64,000 nucleotides of DNA from Limnochorda pilosa (GTDB taxonomy: Bacteria; Bacillota; Limnochordia; Limnochordales; Limnochordaceae). This document shows, in pieces, positions 48,862 to 57,995 of the stretch. Location of the stretch: positions 806,001-870,000 of the forward strand of contig NZ_AP014924.1 of NCBI RefSeq assembly GCF_001544015.1, in the 5' to 3' direction. Below the pieces are notes generated by a model that made no database searches, was not told the origin of the DNA, and was given only the letters and a program-made list of their open reading frames with translations. Each line of letters starts with the position of its first letter. Position 1 is the first letter of the stretch. Both the position numbers and the translations under genes were made by a program.

Positions 48862-49872
48862 ATGGCCCGCCGTCGCCCGGCCGTCACGGCCATCAGATCC
48901 GTGGCGCCTTCTGTCATCCTGGTCCTGGCCGGGACCCTGGCCCTCGGGACCTCGGCCGCCGAGCCTGTGCGCATCGGCTACCTGAACGTGATGGACGACG
49001 CCCCCACGATGGTGGCGTACGATGCCGGACTCTACGCCCAGGAGGGCCTGGATCCGACGCTCCAGCTCTTCGGAAGCGGCACGGACCTCATCAAGGGGCT
49101 CGTCACCGGCGACCTGGACGTGGGCGTCCTGGGCTTCACCAACGCGCTGGCCTGGGTCGCCCGGGGCGCGGACCTGCGCATCGTGGGCGGCGCGCAGATG
49201 GGGTACCATGCCATCGTCGTCCGAAAGGACTCGGGGATCCGGCGGGTGGAGGACCTGAAGGGCCGCAGCCTCGCGACGCAGAAGCAGGGGAGCACCGCGG
49301 ACGTGGTGCTCAACGGTGTGACCCTCGCCCAGGCGGGTCTCACCCGGCAGGACCTGCAGATGGTCTACGTGTCGCCGGCGGTGGCGGTCCAGTCGCTGGT
49401 GGCCGGCCGGGTCGACGCCGCCTTCCTCTTCGAGCCCTACGATCGCATCGCCCGCCTGACGGCGCCCGTGGAGCCCATCTACGAGATCGGGCAGGTCTGG
49501 CCCTTCCCGTGCATGGTGGTGATCACCTCCGGAAAGGCGTGGAAGGAGCGCCGGCCGGTGATCGAGGCGGTGCTGGCGGCGCAGCGGCGGGCCATCGAGC
49601 TCCTGGAGTCGGCGCCGGACCAGGCCGCGGCGCTCGTCGCACACCGGTTCATCCCGGGGTCCACCTTGGAGACGCCCGCCGGCCCCGTGCCCGCGACCCA
49701 GGTGATCCGCGAGGCCATCGAGACCCAGACCTTCACCTGGCGGATCACGCCGGACCAGTCGAGCCGGATGAAGGAGATCGCGGGGCTCATGCAGGATCAG
49801 GGCATCCTGGCTGAGCCGGTGGACGTGGAGAAGGTGCTGGACCTGAGCTGGCAGGAGGGCCAGGAAGGGTGA
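48862..49872 (+). CDS. ABC transporter substrate-binding protein, NMT1/SsuA-like
   Basis: Binding protein of 336 residues with a signal peptide (about 1-33, SVILVLAGTLALGTSAAE). The periplasmic-binding fold of the NMT1/SsuA/TauA type is shown by RIGYLNVMDDAPTMVAYDAG, FGSGTDLIKGLVTGDLDVGV, DLKGRSLATQKQGSTADVV and AGRVDAAFLFEPY. Such systems bring in sulfonates, nitrate, thiamine precursors or aromatic acids; the ligand here is unknown. ATG 48862 follows AAAAGGAG. GTGA at the end overlaps the permease start. The leader behind the 48777 promoter is short. Confidence 0.92.
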   Translation: MARRRPAVTAIRSVAPSVILVLAGTLALGTSAAEPVRIGYLNVMDDAPTMVAYDAGLYAQEGLDPTLQLFGSGTDLIKGLVTGDLDVGVLGFTNALAWVARGADLRIVGGAQMGYHAIVVRKDSGIRRVEDLKGRSLATQKQGSTADVVLNGVTLAQAGLTRQDLQMVYVSPAVAVQSLVAGRVDAAFLFEPYDRIARLTAPVEPIYEIGQVWPFPCMVVITSGKAWKERRPVIEAVLAAQRRAIELLESAPDQAAALVAHRFIPGSTLETPAGPVPATQVIREAIETQTFTWRITPDQSSRMKEIAGLMQDQGILAEPVDVEKVLDLSWQEGQEG

Positions 49873-50717
49873 GCCGCCAGCCGGGCGAGCGCGTCCTCGT
49901 GGCGCTCCCGCGCCTCGCGCGCCGAAAGGGTCCCGACACCCCGCCAGAGGCGCGACAGGAACGTGCCGACGGCCGTGACTGGCTGCCCTATCTGGCGGCG
50001 ATCGCCTTCCTCCTGGCGCTCTGGCAGGCGGCCGCCTTCTTCCTGCCGGGCTTCCTCATGCCCGACGTGCCGCGGGTGCTGGCGCGTCTGGTTCGCTCCC
50101 TCGGCGACCCGGTCTTCCAGGCGGCGCTCCTCCGCAGCCTCTACCGCCTGGGCGCAGGGTACGGCCTGGCCGTGGCGGTGGGGGCGGCGGTGGGGCTCAC
50201 AGGGGGGATCGCCCGGGGTCTCTCCCGGTTCGTGCGGGCGCTGGTGACCATCCTCCAGTCCATCCCGCCCATCACGTGGGTGCCGCTGCTGGTCATCCTC
50301 CTGCGGTTCGGCGACCGCCCCGTGCTGGTGGTGGTCACGCTGGCGGGCCTCTACCCCATGGCCCTCGCGGTGCTGGACGCTACCGAGGGCGTGGACCCCA
50401 GGCGGGTGCAGGTGGCCCGCCTCCTGGGCGCCTCACGCCTCCAGCTCCTCCGCCTGGTCTACCTGCCCGAGGTGATGCCCGCCTGGATCACGGGCGCGCA
50501 GCTCGCCTTCGGCAACGCGTGGCGGGCGCTGGTGGCGGCCGAGATGGTGGCGGGGGTGAGCTCGGGGCTGGGGTGGTCCATCAGCTACGCGGGCGAGATC
50601 GCAGACATGGAGGGTGTCTTGGTGGGGATCACGGCCATCGCGGCCCTCTCCGTCCTGGCCGATCGGCTCCTGCTGGAACGGGTCAAGCGGCGGCTGCTTC
50701 GCTGGCGGTACGCGTGA
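49869..50717 (+). CDS. ABC transporter permease, SsuC-like
   Basis: Membrane subunit of 282 residues with about six transmembrane helices after a basic N-terminal tail of about 40 residues. LVTILQSIPPITWVPLLVILLRFG and VDPRRVQVARLLGASRLQLL carry the EAA-type loop that contacts the ATPase, and MPAWITGAQLAFGNAWRALVAAEMV is typical of SsuC/TauC relatives. GTG 49869 overlaps the binding protein stop by GTGA. The ATPase gene follows after 90 bases. Confidence 0.92.
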   Translation: MSRQPGERVLVALPRLARRKGPDTPPEARQERADGRDWLPYLAAIAFLLALWQAAAFFLPGFLMPDVPRVLARLVRSLGDPVFQAALLRSLYRLGAGYGLAVAVGAAVGLTGGIARGLSRFVRALVTILQSIPPITWVPLLVILLRFGDRPVLVVVTLAGLYPMALAVLDATEGVDPRRVQVARLLGASRLQLLRLVYLPEVMPAWITGAQLAFGNAWRALVAAEMVAGVSSGLGWSISYAGEIADMEGVLVGITAIAALSVLADRLLLERVKRRLLRWRYA

Positions 50718-50807
50718 GCCCGGGCCGGGCGGTCGGGGGAAGGCATCGGGGCGTGACCCGCCCGGCCTGAGCTCGCACGGCGCAGGCCGAAGGGGAGGGC
50801 GAGGACC

Positions 50808-51557
50808 ATGACCAAGCTTGCCGTACGGAGCGTGAGCCAGCGGTACGGAACGCTCGCGGTGCTCCGGGACGTGACCCTCTCGGTGGCGGAGGGCGAGTTC
50901 GTGGCCGTAGTGGGGCCCTCGGGGTGCGGGAAGAGCACCCTTCTTCGCATTTGGGCGGGGTTGGAGCGGCCCAGCTCGGGGGAGGTCGCAGTGGACGGCT
51001 GTCCCTTGGAGGGCCCGGACCCCCGAAGGATGCTGGTCTTCCAGGAAGATGCTCTCTACCCGTGGCGGACGGTGGCCGCCAACGTAGCCCTGGGGCTCGA
51101 GATCGCCGGATGGCCTGCTCAGCGGCGGCGGGAGCGGGTGGGCGAGCTGCTGGAAGCGGTGGGGCTGGGTGGCTTCGACGGCTACTACCCGCACCAGCTC
51201 TCGGGCGGCATGCGGCAGCGCCTCTCTCTGGCCCGCGCCCTCGCCCTGGACCCCGAGGTGCTCCTCCTGGACGAGCCCTACGGCGCGCTCGATGCCCTCA
51301 CCCGCCTGGAGATGCAGGAGGAGCTCCTGCGGCTCTGGGAGCGGACGGGCAAGACGGTGGTGCTCATCACCCATGACGTGGAGGAAGCCCTCTTCCTGGC
51401 CGATCGGGTGGCGGTGATGAGCCCCCGCCCCGGCCGGCTGCTGGACGAGATGCCGGTCTCGCTGCCCCGGCCCCGCCGCCGGGACGACCCCGCCCTGGGC
51501 GCCCTGAAGGGACGGGTGCTGGAAGGGCTTGGGGTTGGGCGGGCGCTCGCACGATAA
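50808..51557 (+). CDS. ABC transporter ATP-binding protein, SsuB-like
   Basis: Nucleotide-binding subunit of 249 residues with all motifs: Walker A GPSGCGKST, Q-loop VFQEDALYPW, signature LSGGMRQRLSLARAL, Walker B LLLDEPYGALD and the H-loop ITHDVEEAL. It closely follows the nitrate/sulfonate/taurine subfamily and energises the importer encoded just upstream. ATG 50808 follows GGGGAGGGCGAGG. A terminator hairpin lies 33 bases behind the stop codon, so the operon has three genes. Confidence 0.95.
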   Translation: MTKLAVRSVSQRYGTLAVLRDVTLSVAEGEFVAVVGPSGCGKSTLLRIWAGLERPSSGEVAVDGCPLEGPDPRRMLVFQEDALYPWRTVAANVALGLEIAGWPAQRRRERVGELLEAVGLGGFDGYYPHQLSGGMRQRLSLARALALDPEVLLLDEPYGALDALTRLEMQEELLRLWERTGKTVVLITHDVEEALFLADRVAVMSPRPGRLLDEMPVSLPRPRRRDDPALGALKGRVLEGLGVGRALAR

Positions 51558-51589
51558 CGCGAAAGCCCTCTGCGCCAGCATGGCCCCCG

Positions 51590-51635
51590 AGTCGGGATCA
51601 CCTTGACTTCCCGGCGATCCCGACTTCTATTTCTA
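51590..51635 (+). terminator. rho-independent terminator of the ABC operon
   Basis: AGTCGGGATC (51590-51599), a 16-base loop, GATCCCGACT (51616-51625), then TCTATTTCT. A perfect 10-base stem with a T-rich tail, the most classical terminator in the window. Confidence 0.75.
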
Positions 51636-51660
51636 CAGGATGAAAATCCATTGTATTTCC

Positions 51661-51690
51661 TTGACATTATATCATACTCATTGGTATTAT
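51661..51690 (+). promoter_or_regulatory. sigma-A promoter of the second TRAP operon
   Basis: TTGACA (51661-51666), 18 bases, TATTAT (51685-51690). A second possible pair, TTGGTA (51681-51686) and TATTAT (51705-51710), is shifted by one 20-base repeat unit. The surroundings, about 51625-51715, are far more AT-rich than any other part of the window. Confidence 0.65.
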
Positions 51691-51715
51691 AGATCCACCA
51701 CCGGTATTATAGATC
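51683..51715 (+). repeat. tandem direct repeat over the TRAP promoter
   Basis: GGTATTATAGATC occurs at 51683-51695 and again at 51703-51715, 20 bases apart (two helical turns). Each copy contains a -10-like TATTAT. It may be a duplicated promoter or a pair of regulator sites on the same helix face. Confidence 0.6.
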
Positions 51716-51726
51716 AACGGTTGTGA

Positions 51727-52974
<1,248 letters not shown>

Positions 52975-53040
52975 CAGGAGGGACGGCGGAGCGGCGGGCC
53001 GGTCTCCCCGGCCCGCCCCGCACGGGAGGGAGCGGCCTTG

Positions 53041-53655
53041 GTGCGGCTCGTGCAGTGGATCGACCGCGTCAGCGAATGGTCCGGAAGAGCTGCGGCGTGG
53101 CTGACGCTCGGAGCGGTCCTCATCCTCACCTACGAGGTCATCGTGCGCTACGTCTTCGACGCGCCCACCCAGTGGGCCCATGACACCTCCACGCTTCTGC
53201 TCGGGGTGATGTATGCGTTGACGGGCGCCTACGGCATGGTCACCAAGAACCACGTGGGCGTCGACATCCTCTCGACCCGCCTCTCTCCCAGGGCCCGCGC
53301 GACCCTGGACGCGGTCACCTCGGTCTTCTTCTTCCTCTTCGTCGGGGTCATCTTCTGGCAGGGCTGGCGATTCTTCGACGCGTCCTTCGCCCGCCGGGAG
53401 TTCTCCCTGAACAACCAGGCCATTCCCATCTACCCGGCCAAGTTGGCCATCCCGCTGGGGGCGGCATTGCTCCTCCTCCAGGGGGTCGCCCAGCTGATCC
53501 GGGACGTGTACCTGGCCGTCACGGGCCGGCCGCCGGATGGACGGGAGGTGGCTCCTTCTCGGGAGCCGGAGCCAGGCACCCCACAGGTTCAGACAACGCC
53601 CCAAGTCAACGAGGCACCCGTCTACTCGGTCTTCCGGAGGGAGGACGCCGAATGA
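53041..53655 (+). CDS. TRAP transporter small permease subunit
   Basis: 204 residues with four transmembrane helices (about 17-38, 52-72, 92-114 and 133-155). ILTYEVIVRYVFDAPTQWAHD and the YALTGAYGMVTKNHVGVDIL segment are typical of the small subunit of the TakQ-like type. The C-terminal 45 residues are a soluble Pro/Glu-rich tail. GTG 53041 lies eight bases behind GGGAGGGAG; TTG one codon earlier is possible. The end overlaps the large subunit start by ATGA. It shares little with the small subunit at 38728, so the two TRAP systems are not a recent duplication. Confidence 0.92.
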   Translation: MRLVQWIDRVSEWSGRAAAWLTLGAVLILTYEVIVRYVFDAPTQWAHDTSTLLLGVMYALTGAYGMVTKNHVGVDILSTRLSPRARATLDAVTSVFFFLFVGVIFWQGWRFFDASFARREFSLNNQAIPIYPAKLAIPLGAALLLLQGVAQLIRDVYLAVTGRPPDGREVAPSREPEPGTPQVQTTPQVNEAPVYSVFRREDAE

Positions 53656-54965
53656 GCGTCGAGACCCTGAGCCTCGTCATGTTCGGCGGGCTCTTGCTGG
53701 TGCTGGCCACGGGGTTGCCCCTGGCCTGGGTGACGGGCGGGCTTGCCGCAGGTTTGATCGGGCTTGTTTGGAGCCCTGATGCGCTCGCCGTCATCCCCCA
53801 GCGCATGTGGGGCCAGATGGCCCAGTACCTGCTGGCGGCCATTCCCCTCTTCATCTTCATGGCTTCCATGCTGGAGAAGGCCGGGCTCATCGAGGACATC
53901 TTCGAGGTGGCCTACAAGTGGATCGGATGGGTGCCGGGGGGTCTGGCCATCGCGACGGTGGTCGCCTCCACCCTGCTGGGTGCCATGGTGGGGGTCATCG
54001 GCGCCTCGGTGGTGACCATGGGGCTCATCGCGATGCCCACCATGCTGCGGCGGGGCTACAGCTCCACCCTGAGCATGGGCTCGGTGATGGCCGGGGGGAC
54101 GCTGGGGATCCTGATTCCGCCCAGCATCCTCGCGATCATGTACGCGCTGCTGGCCAACCAGTCGGTGGGCGAGCTTTACCTGGGCTCGGTGTTGCCGGGG
54201 CTTCTGCTCTCCGGCCTCTACAGCCTCTTCATCCTGGTGTACGCCTGGATGCGGCCGGGTCTGGCCCCCCGCCTCTCCCGGGAAGAGCTGCCGGGCCTGC
54301 GGGACCGGCTCCGCCTGCTCGGGGGCATCTGGGCGCCGTTGCTCCTGGTCTTCCTGGTGCTGGGGACCATCTTCCTCGGCATAGCGGCCCCAACGGAGGC
54401 CGCGGCGGTAGGCGCCTCCGGGGCCATCGCGGTGGCGGCTCTCCACCGCAAGCTGAGCTGGGCCACCCTGCGTGACGCCCTGGAGCAGACGGCCCGATCG
54501 ACGGCCATGGTGCTTTGGATCGTCTTCGGGGCCAGCGCCTTCGTGGCCTTCTACGTGGCCTCCGGCGGGGACGCCTTCGTGCGTGACCTCCTCCTGGGGA
54601 TGGGTCTCTCGCCCACGGGGATCCTGATAGTCATGATGGGCATCCTGATCCTCCTGGGCATGTTCCTGGACTGGGTTGGGATCCTCTACCTGGCCGTGCC
54701 CATCTTCCTGCCCATCATCCACGAGCTGGGCTTCAACCCACTCTGGTTCGGCGTCGTCTACCTGGTGAACATGCAGATCGCCTTCCTGAGCCCGCCCTTC
54801 GGGTACGCCCTTTTCTACCTGCGGGGGATCTCGCCCGAGAACCAGATGGGCACCATCTACCGGTCGGCGCTGCCCTTCCTGGCGATCCAGGTGGTGGGGC
54901 TGATCGTCGTCATCTTGGTACCCCAGCTGGCCACCTGGCTTCCGGGGTTGGTGTACGGGAAGTAG
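53652..54965 (+). CDS. TRAP transporter large permease subunit
   Basis: 437 residues, about 12 transmembrane helices. LPLAWVTGGLAAGLIGLVW, AIPLFIFMASMLEKAGLIEDIF, LLGAMVGVIGASVVTMGLI, MAGGTLGILIPPSILAIMYAL, GIAAPTEAAAVGASGAIAVA and MQIAFLSPPFGYALFYLRG are landmark stretches of the mannitol/chloroaromatic-type large subunit. ATG 53652 overlaps the small subunit stop. With the Tat-exported binding protein it forms a second complete TRAP importer, of a different subtype from that at 37702. Confidence 0.95.
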   Translation: MSVETLSLVMFGGLLLVLATGLPLAWVTGGLAAGLIGLVWSPDALAVIPQRMWGQMAQYLLAAIPLFIFMASMLEKAGLIEDIFEVAYKWIGWVPGGLAIATVVASTLLGAMVGVIGASVVTMGLIAMPTMLRRGYSSTLSMGSVMAGGTLGILIPPSILAIMYALLANQSVGELYLGSVLPGLLLSGLYSLFILVYAWMRPGLAPRLSREELPGLRDRLRLLGGIWAPLLLVFLVLGTIFLGIAAPTEAAAVGASGAIAVAALHRKLSWATLRDALEQTARSTAMVLWIVFGASAFVAFYVASGGDAFVRDLLLGMGLSPTGILIVMMGILILLGMFLDWVGILYLAVPIFLPIIHELGFNPLWFGVVYLVNMQIAFLSPPFGYALFYLRGISPENQMGTIYRSALPFLAIQVVGLIVVILVPQLATWLPGLVYGK

Positions 54966-55079
54966 CACCACGCGCGAGGTGATCGCCTGGGGAGGCAGGG
55001 CCCAACCGCCTCCTCCACGAAGCGGGCGACCTCCTCCCCCGGGGACCCCACTCCCAAGACACCGCCCACGCCCAACGCG

Positions 55080-55110
55080 CGAGCGAGGGGCCTGACCGGC
55101 CCCTCGCTCG
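55080..55110 (-). terminator. terminator of the first YjcZ-type gene
   Basis: CGAGCGAGGGGCC (55080-55092), 5-base loop, GGCCCCTCGCTCG (55098-55110): a perfect 13-base stem, 29 bases behind the micropeptide stop. It also faces the second TRAP operon and may end transcripts from both sides. Confidence 0.7.
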
Positions 55111-55138
55111 ACGCCTACCCTTCGATCGTTCCCGCGCC

Positions 55139-55222
55139 TCAGTTGCCGAGGAGCAGGAGGATCAGGATCAGAAACACGATGAAGATCCCATTGTCGCCGA
55201 ATCCCCCCAGGCTGTTGGCCAT
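55139..55222 (-). CDS. YjcZ-family sporulation micropeptide
   Basis: A 27-residue protein made of a short Gly/Asp head (MANSLGGFGDNG) and one hydrophobic helix of alternating Phe, Ile and Leu (IFIVFLILILLLLGN). This is the pattern of the YjcZ family, tiny membrane proteins of spore formers, often annotated as sporulation proteins. AAGGAGGG lies seven bases before the ATG, and a 13-base terminator stem follows. Two related genes occur at 60020 and 60203, and a decayed copy of its 3' end lies 377 bases away. The function of the family is not known in detail; spore membrane association is assumed. Confidence 0.75.
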   Translation of the reverse strand: MANSLGGFGDNGIFIVFLILILLLLGN

Positions 55223-55450
55223 GGCGTCGCCCTCCTTCGTCCGTGAGTGATCACGCACTGCAGCTTACGCCCGGTACAGGCAGGCGTCATGCGAGTGGAA
55301 GACCATTCGGCGCCAGCAGCGTCGGGCGTACCGCCAGAAGGTCTGTCCCCGGCGCGAGCGGGGTGTGAGGTCCCAGCCGACGCGGCCGGGATTCCGGCGG
55401 CGAGGCCTACCCGGTTCGAACGGACCTGCCTGGGTGACCGCGGCACGCAG
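55223..55450. other. non-coding region next to the YjcZ-type gene
   Basis: About 230 bases upstream of the micropeptide gene. I see no coding sequence and no clear sigma-A or mother-cell sigma promoter. Together with the decayed copy and the leader of the next gene it makes a gap of about 440 bases. Confidence 0.35.
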
Positions 55451-55533
55451 AACGCGCGAGCGAGGGGTCTGATCGGCCCCACGGTTGACGCCCAGCCATC
55501 GATCGTTCCCGCGCCTCAGTGGCTGAGGAGCAG
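55451..55533 (-). pseudogene. decayed copy of the YjcZ-type gene end and terminator
   Basis: 83 bases that match 55074-55156 at 73 positions without gaps, a shift of 377 bases. The copy covers the terminator region, the spacer, the stop codon and the last codons (reading LLLSH then stop), after which similarity fades with small insertions. The terminator stem has lost its pairing. It is best read as the remnant of a former second YjcZ-type gene next to the intact one. Confidence 0.6.
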
Positions 55534-55663
55534 CGCTGGATCGGACCGGAAGCGCCGCCGCCCTCCGCTGACACAGGAGTAACGCGTCGCGTTGCCGAAG
55601 GTTCCACGGCGGGTACAAACCGAGCGCCGGCCGCGGCGCTCGAGCCGTCCGAGAGGAGGAGCC

Positions 55664-56617
55664 ATGCTGGACGCTGAAAGCGCCGGCACTGTTGCTGCTG
55701 CGGTTCCCGTCGACGACGAGACCTTCCTGATCGACCTGCTCTATCTGGACACGCCCGAAGGGATCGGCGCCTATCTCTTGCTGGATGAGCACCCGGCCCT
55801 GGTGGAGGTGGGCCCCACGCCCGACCTGCCCCAGTTGCTGGAGGGGGTGCGGGCCGCGGGGGTGGACCCCCAGGCCATCGAGTACGTCTTCCTCACCCAC
55901 ATCCACCTGGACCACGCGGGCGGGGCGGGCGTGCTGGCCCGAGAGCTGCCCAGAGCCCGGTTCTTAGTCCACCCGGTGGGGGCGCCCCACCTGGCGGATC
56001 CTACCCGGCTCGTCCGCAGCGCGAGCCGTCTCTTCGGCGAGGCGATGGAGCGGCTCTACGGGGAGGTGGTCCCGGTCCCCGCGGCGCGCCTGCAGGTGCT
56101 GCAGGACGGCGACGTGATCCGGCTGGGCCGCCGGCGGCTGGTGGCGGTGGAGACGCCAGGCCACGCCAAGCACCACCACGCCTACTGGGACCCGGACCGC
56201 CGCTGGCTCTTTGCCGGTGACGTGGCCGGCATCGCCCTGCCCGGGGTGGCGTACGTCCATCCGCCCACACCCCCGCCCGACATCGACCTGGAGGCCTGGG
56301 AGGCCAGCATCGACCGGATCCTCGCCCTGGACCCCGGGGGCCCGCGGCGGCTCCTCTACACCCACTTCGGCTGGCAGGACGCGGTGGAAGAGCGGCTCGA
56401 GGAGCTCCGCCGGCACCTGCGGGTAGAGGCCGAGCTGGTGCGGGCCGGCATGGGGGAGGGCCTGGGGGTGGAGGCGCTGGTTGAACGGTACCAGGCCCAC
56501 GTGGAGCCGGAGCTCGCCGCCGCCGCGCCGCCCGAGAAGGCGGCCCACTACCGGCTCACGATCAGCGGGACCATGAACGTCCTGGGCTGGATGCGCTACT
56601 GGGAGCGCCGCGGTTGA
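55664..56617 (+). CDS. MBL-fold metallo-hydrolase
   Basis: Metallo-beta-lactamase superfamily protein of 317 residues. The dinuclear metal motif is THIHLDHAGG (His79, His81, Asp83, His84), followed by His in ETPGHAKHHHAYW, Asp in LFAGDVAG and the last His in LLYTHFGW. The N-terminus (FLIDLLYLDTPEGIGAYLLL) and the C-terminal helical part (about 240-317) are similar to uncharacterised MBL hydrolases of thermophilic Firmicutes. ATG 55664 follows GAGAGGAGGAGCC. It is convergent with the thiolase gene. The substrate could be a thioester, lactone or phosphodiester; nothing nearby decides. Confidence 0.88.
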   Translation: MLDAESAGTVAAAVPVDDETFLIDLLYLDTPEGIGAYLLLDEHPALVEVGPTPDLPQLLEGVRAAGVDPQAIEYVFLTHIHLDHAGGAGVLARELPRARFLVHPVGAPHLADPTRLVRSASRLFGEAMERLYGEVVPVPAARLQVLQDGDVIRLGRRRLVAVETPGHAKHHHAYWDPDRRWLFAGDVAGIALPGVAYVHPPTPPPDIDLEAWEASIDRILALDPGGPRRLLYTHFGWQDAVEERLEELRRHLRVEAELVRAGMGEGLGVEALVERYQAHVEPELAAAAPPEKAAHYRLTISGTMNVLGWMRYWERRG

Positions 56618-56647
56618 GGCGTTGCGGGCCGGCCGCCCCCGCGACGC

Positions 56648-57844
56648 TCAACCCACCCGAACCACCGTCGCCTCGCCCTGGCCGCCGCCGGAGCAGATGG
56701 CGGCCACCCCGTAGCCGCCGCCCCGCCGGCGCAGCGCGTGGATCAGGTGGATGAGGATCCGGGCGCCGCTGGCCCCGATGGGGTGGCCCAGGGCAATGGC
56801 GCCCCCGTCCACGTTGACCCGCTCGGGATCCAGGTGGCCCAGGCGGATGCTGGCCAGGGCCACGGCGGCGAAGGCCTCGTTGATCTCCCAGAGGGCCACG
56901 TCGGAGGGGGTGAGCCCCGCCTTCTGGAGGGCCTTCTGGGCCGAGAGCCAGGGGACGGTGTGGAGGTGCCCCGGCTCCTGGGAGACCCCTGCGTGGGAGA
57001 CGACGGTGGCCAGCGGCTCCACCCCCAGCTCCCGGGCCCGGTCCGCGCCGGCCAGCACCAGGGCAGCGGCGCCGTCGTTGAGCCCCGGCGCGTTCCCTGC
57101 GGTGACGGTGTCGTCGGGGCGGAAGACGGGCTTCAGGGCCGCGAGCTGCTCGGGCGAGGTGTCGCGGCGGGGGGCCTCGTCGACCTCCGCCCGGAGAGGG
57201 CCGTACGAGCGCGAGCCCCGTCGCGGGGGGACCTCCACCGGTACCAGCTCGTCCGTGAAGCGGCCCTCGTCCTGGGCCGCCACCGCGCGCCGGTGGCTCC
57301 GCAGGGCCCAGGCATCCTGCTCGGCCCGGCTGATCCCCATCTCCCGGGCGGCATCGCCGCCGTAGACCCCCATGTGGCACCCGCCGAAGCTGCACCAGAG
57401 CCCGTCGTGCACGGCAGAGTCCACCATCTCCGCGTCCCCCATCCGCTGGCCCCAACGGGCCCCGGGCAGGAGGTAGGGGGCGTTCGACATGCTCTCCATG
57501 CCGCCGGCCACCACCACCGACGCCTCGCCAGCCCGGATGAGGGTCTCCCCCAGGTTGGCGGCCCAGAGGCTCGAGGCGCAGACCTTGTTCACCGTGGCCG
57601 AGGGGACCCGGGTGGGGAGGCCGGCCGCGACGCTTGCCTGGCGGGAAGGGATCTGCCCGGCGCCCGCCTGGAGGACCATGCCCATGAGGACCTGATCCAC
57701 CTGCCCCCCCTCGATGGGAACCCGTCCCAGGGCGGACCGGATCGCGTGCGCGCCCAGCTCCACGGCCGTCAGGGGCTGGAGCACGCCTCCGAACTTGCCG
57801 AAAGGCGTGCGGGCCGTGGAGATCACCACGGCGGTCCTGGTCAT
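56648..57844 (-). CDS. acetyl-CoA acetyltransferase (thiolase)
   Basis: Thiolase of 398 residues, the normal length, that condenses or cleaves acetyl-CoA units. The nucleophile is Cys89 in VNKVCASSL. NEAFAAVAL, GGAIALGHPIGASGARI (His) and the second cysteine in AICSGGGQGEA complete the active site. The opening TAVVISTARTPFGKFGG is standard. ATG 57844 follows GAGGAGGCGACGG. It stands alone, convergent with the MBL hydrolase and divergent from the phosphate transporter. It may serve acetoacetyl-CoA synthesis or the last step of branched-chain or fatty acid breakdown, in line with the BCKDH operon and acyl-CoA dehydrogenase in the window. Confidence 0.95.
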   Translation of the reverse strand: MTRTAVVISTARTPFGKFGGVLQPLTAVELGAHAIRSALGRVPIEGGQVDQVLMGMVLQAGAGQIPSRQASVAAGLPTRVPSATVNKVCASSLWAANLGETLIRAGEASVVVAGGMESMSNAPYLLPGARWGQRMGDAEMVDSAVHDGLWCSFGGCHMGVYGGDAAREMGISRAEQDAWALRSHRRAVAAQDEGRFTDELVPVEVPPRRGSRSYGPLRAEVDEAPRRDTSPEQLAALKPVFRPDDTVTAGNAPGLNDGAAALVLAGADRARELGVEPLATVVSHAGVSQEPGHLHTVPWLSAQKALQKAGLTPSDVALWEINEAFAAVALASIRLGHLDPERVNVDGGAIALGHPIGASGARILIHLIHALRRRGGGYGVAAICSGGGQGEATVVRVG

Positions 57845-57995
57845 GTCCGTCGCCTCCTCGCCATAGTCGTACAGCGGTCCGTCTGCGGGGTGCCGTCTCC
57901 CGGCCGGCAGGCCTGCCCCGGGGAAGGATCCTGCGGAACCCCTACGGCACAGGCGCGACTGCTTCCTGCCAGCGCGGTGGTGCGGGGGGACGCGC

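Noticed and set aside
51683-51715. The 13-base direct repeat as a CRISPR array
   Set aside because: Only two short units, 7-base spacing and no cas genes.
51625-51720. AT-rich island as a phage attachment site or the edge of transferred DNA
   Set aside because: No integrase, tRNA end or matching repeat elsewhere in the window; the genes on both sides have normal codon use. Promoter duplication explains it better.
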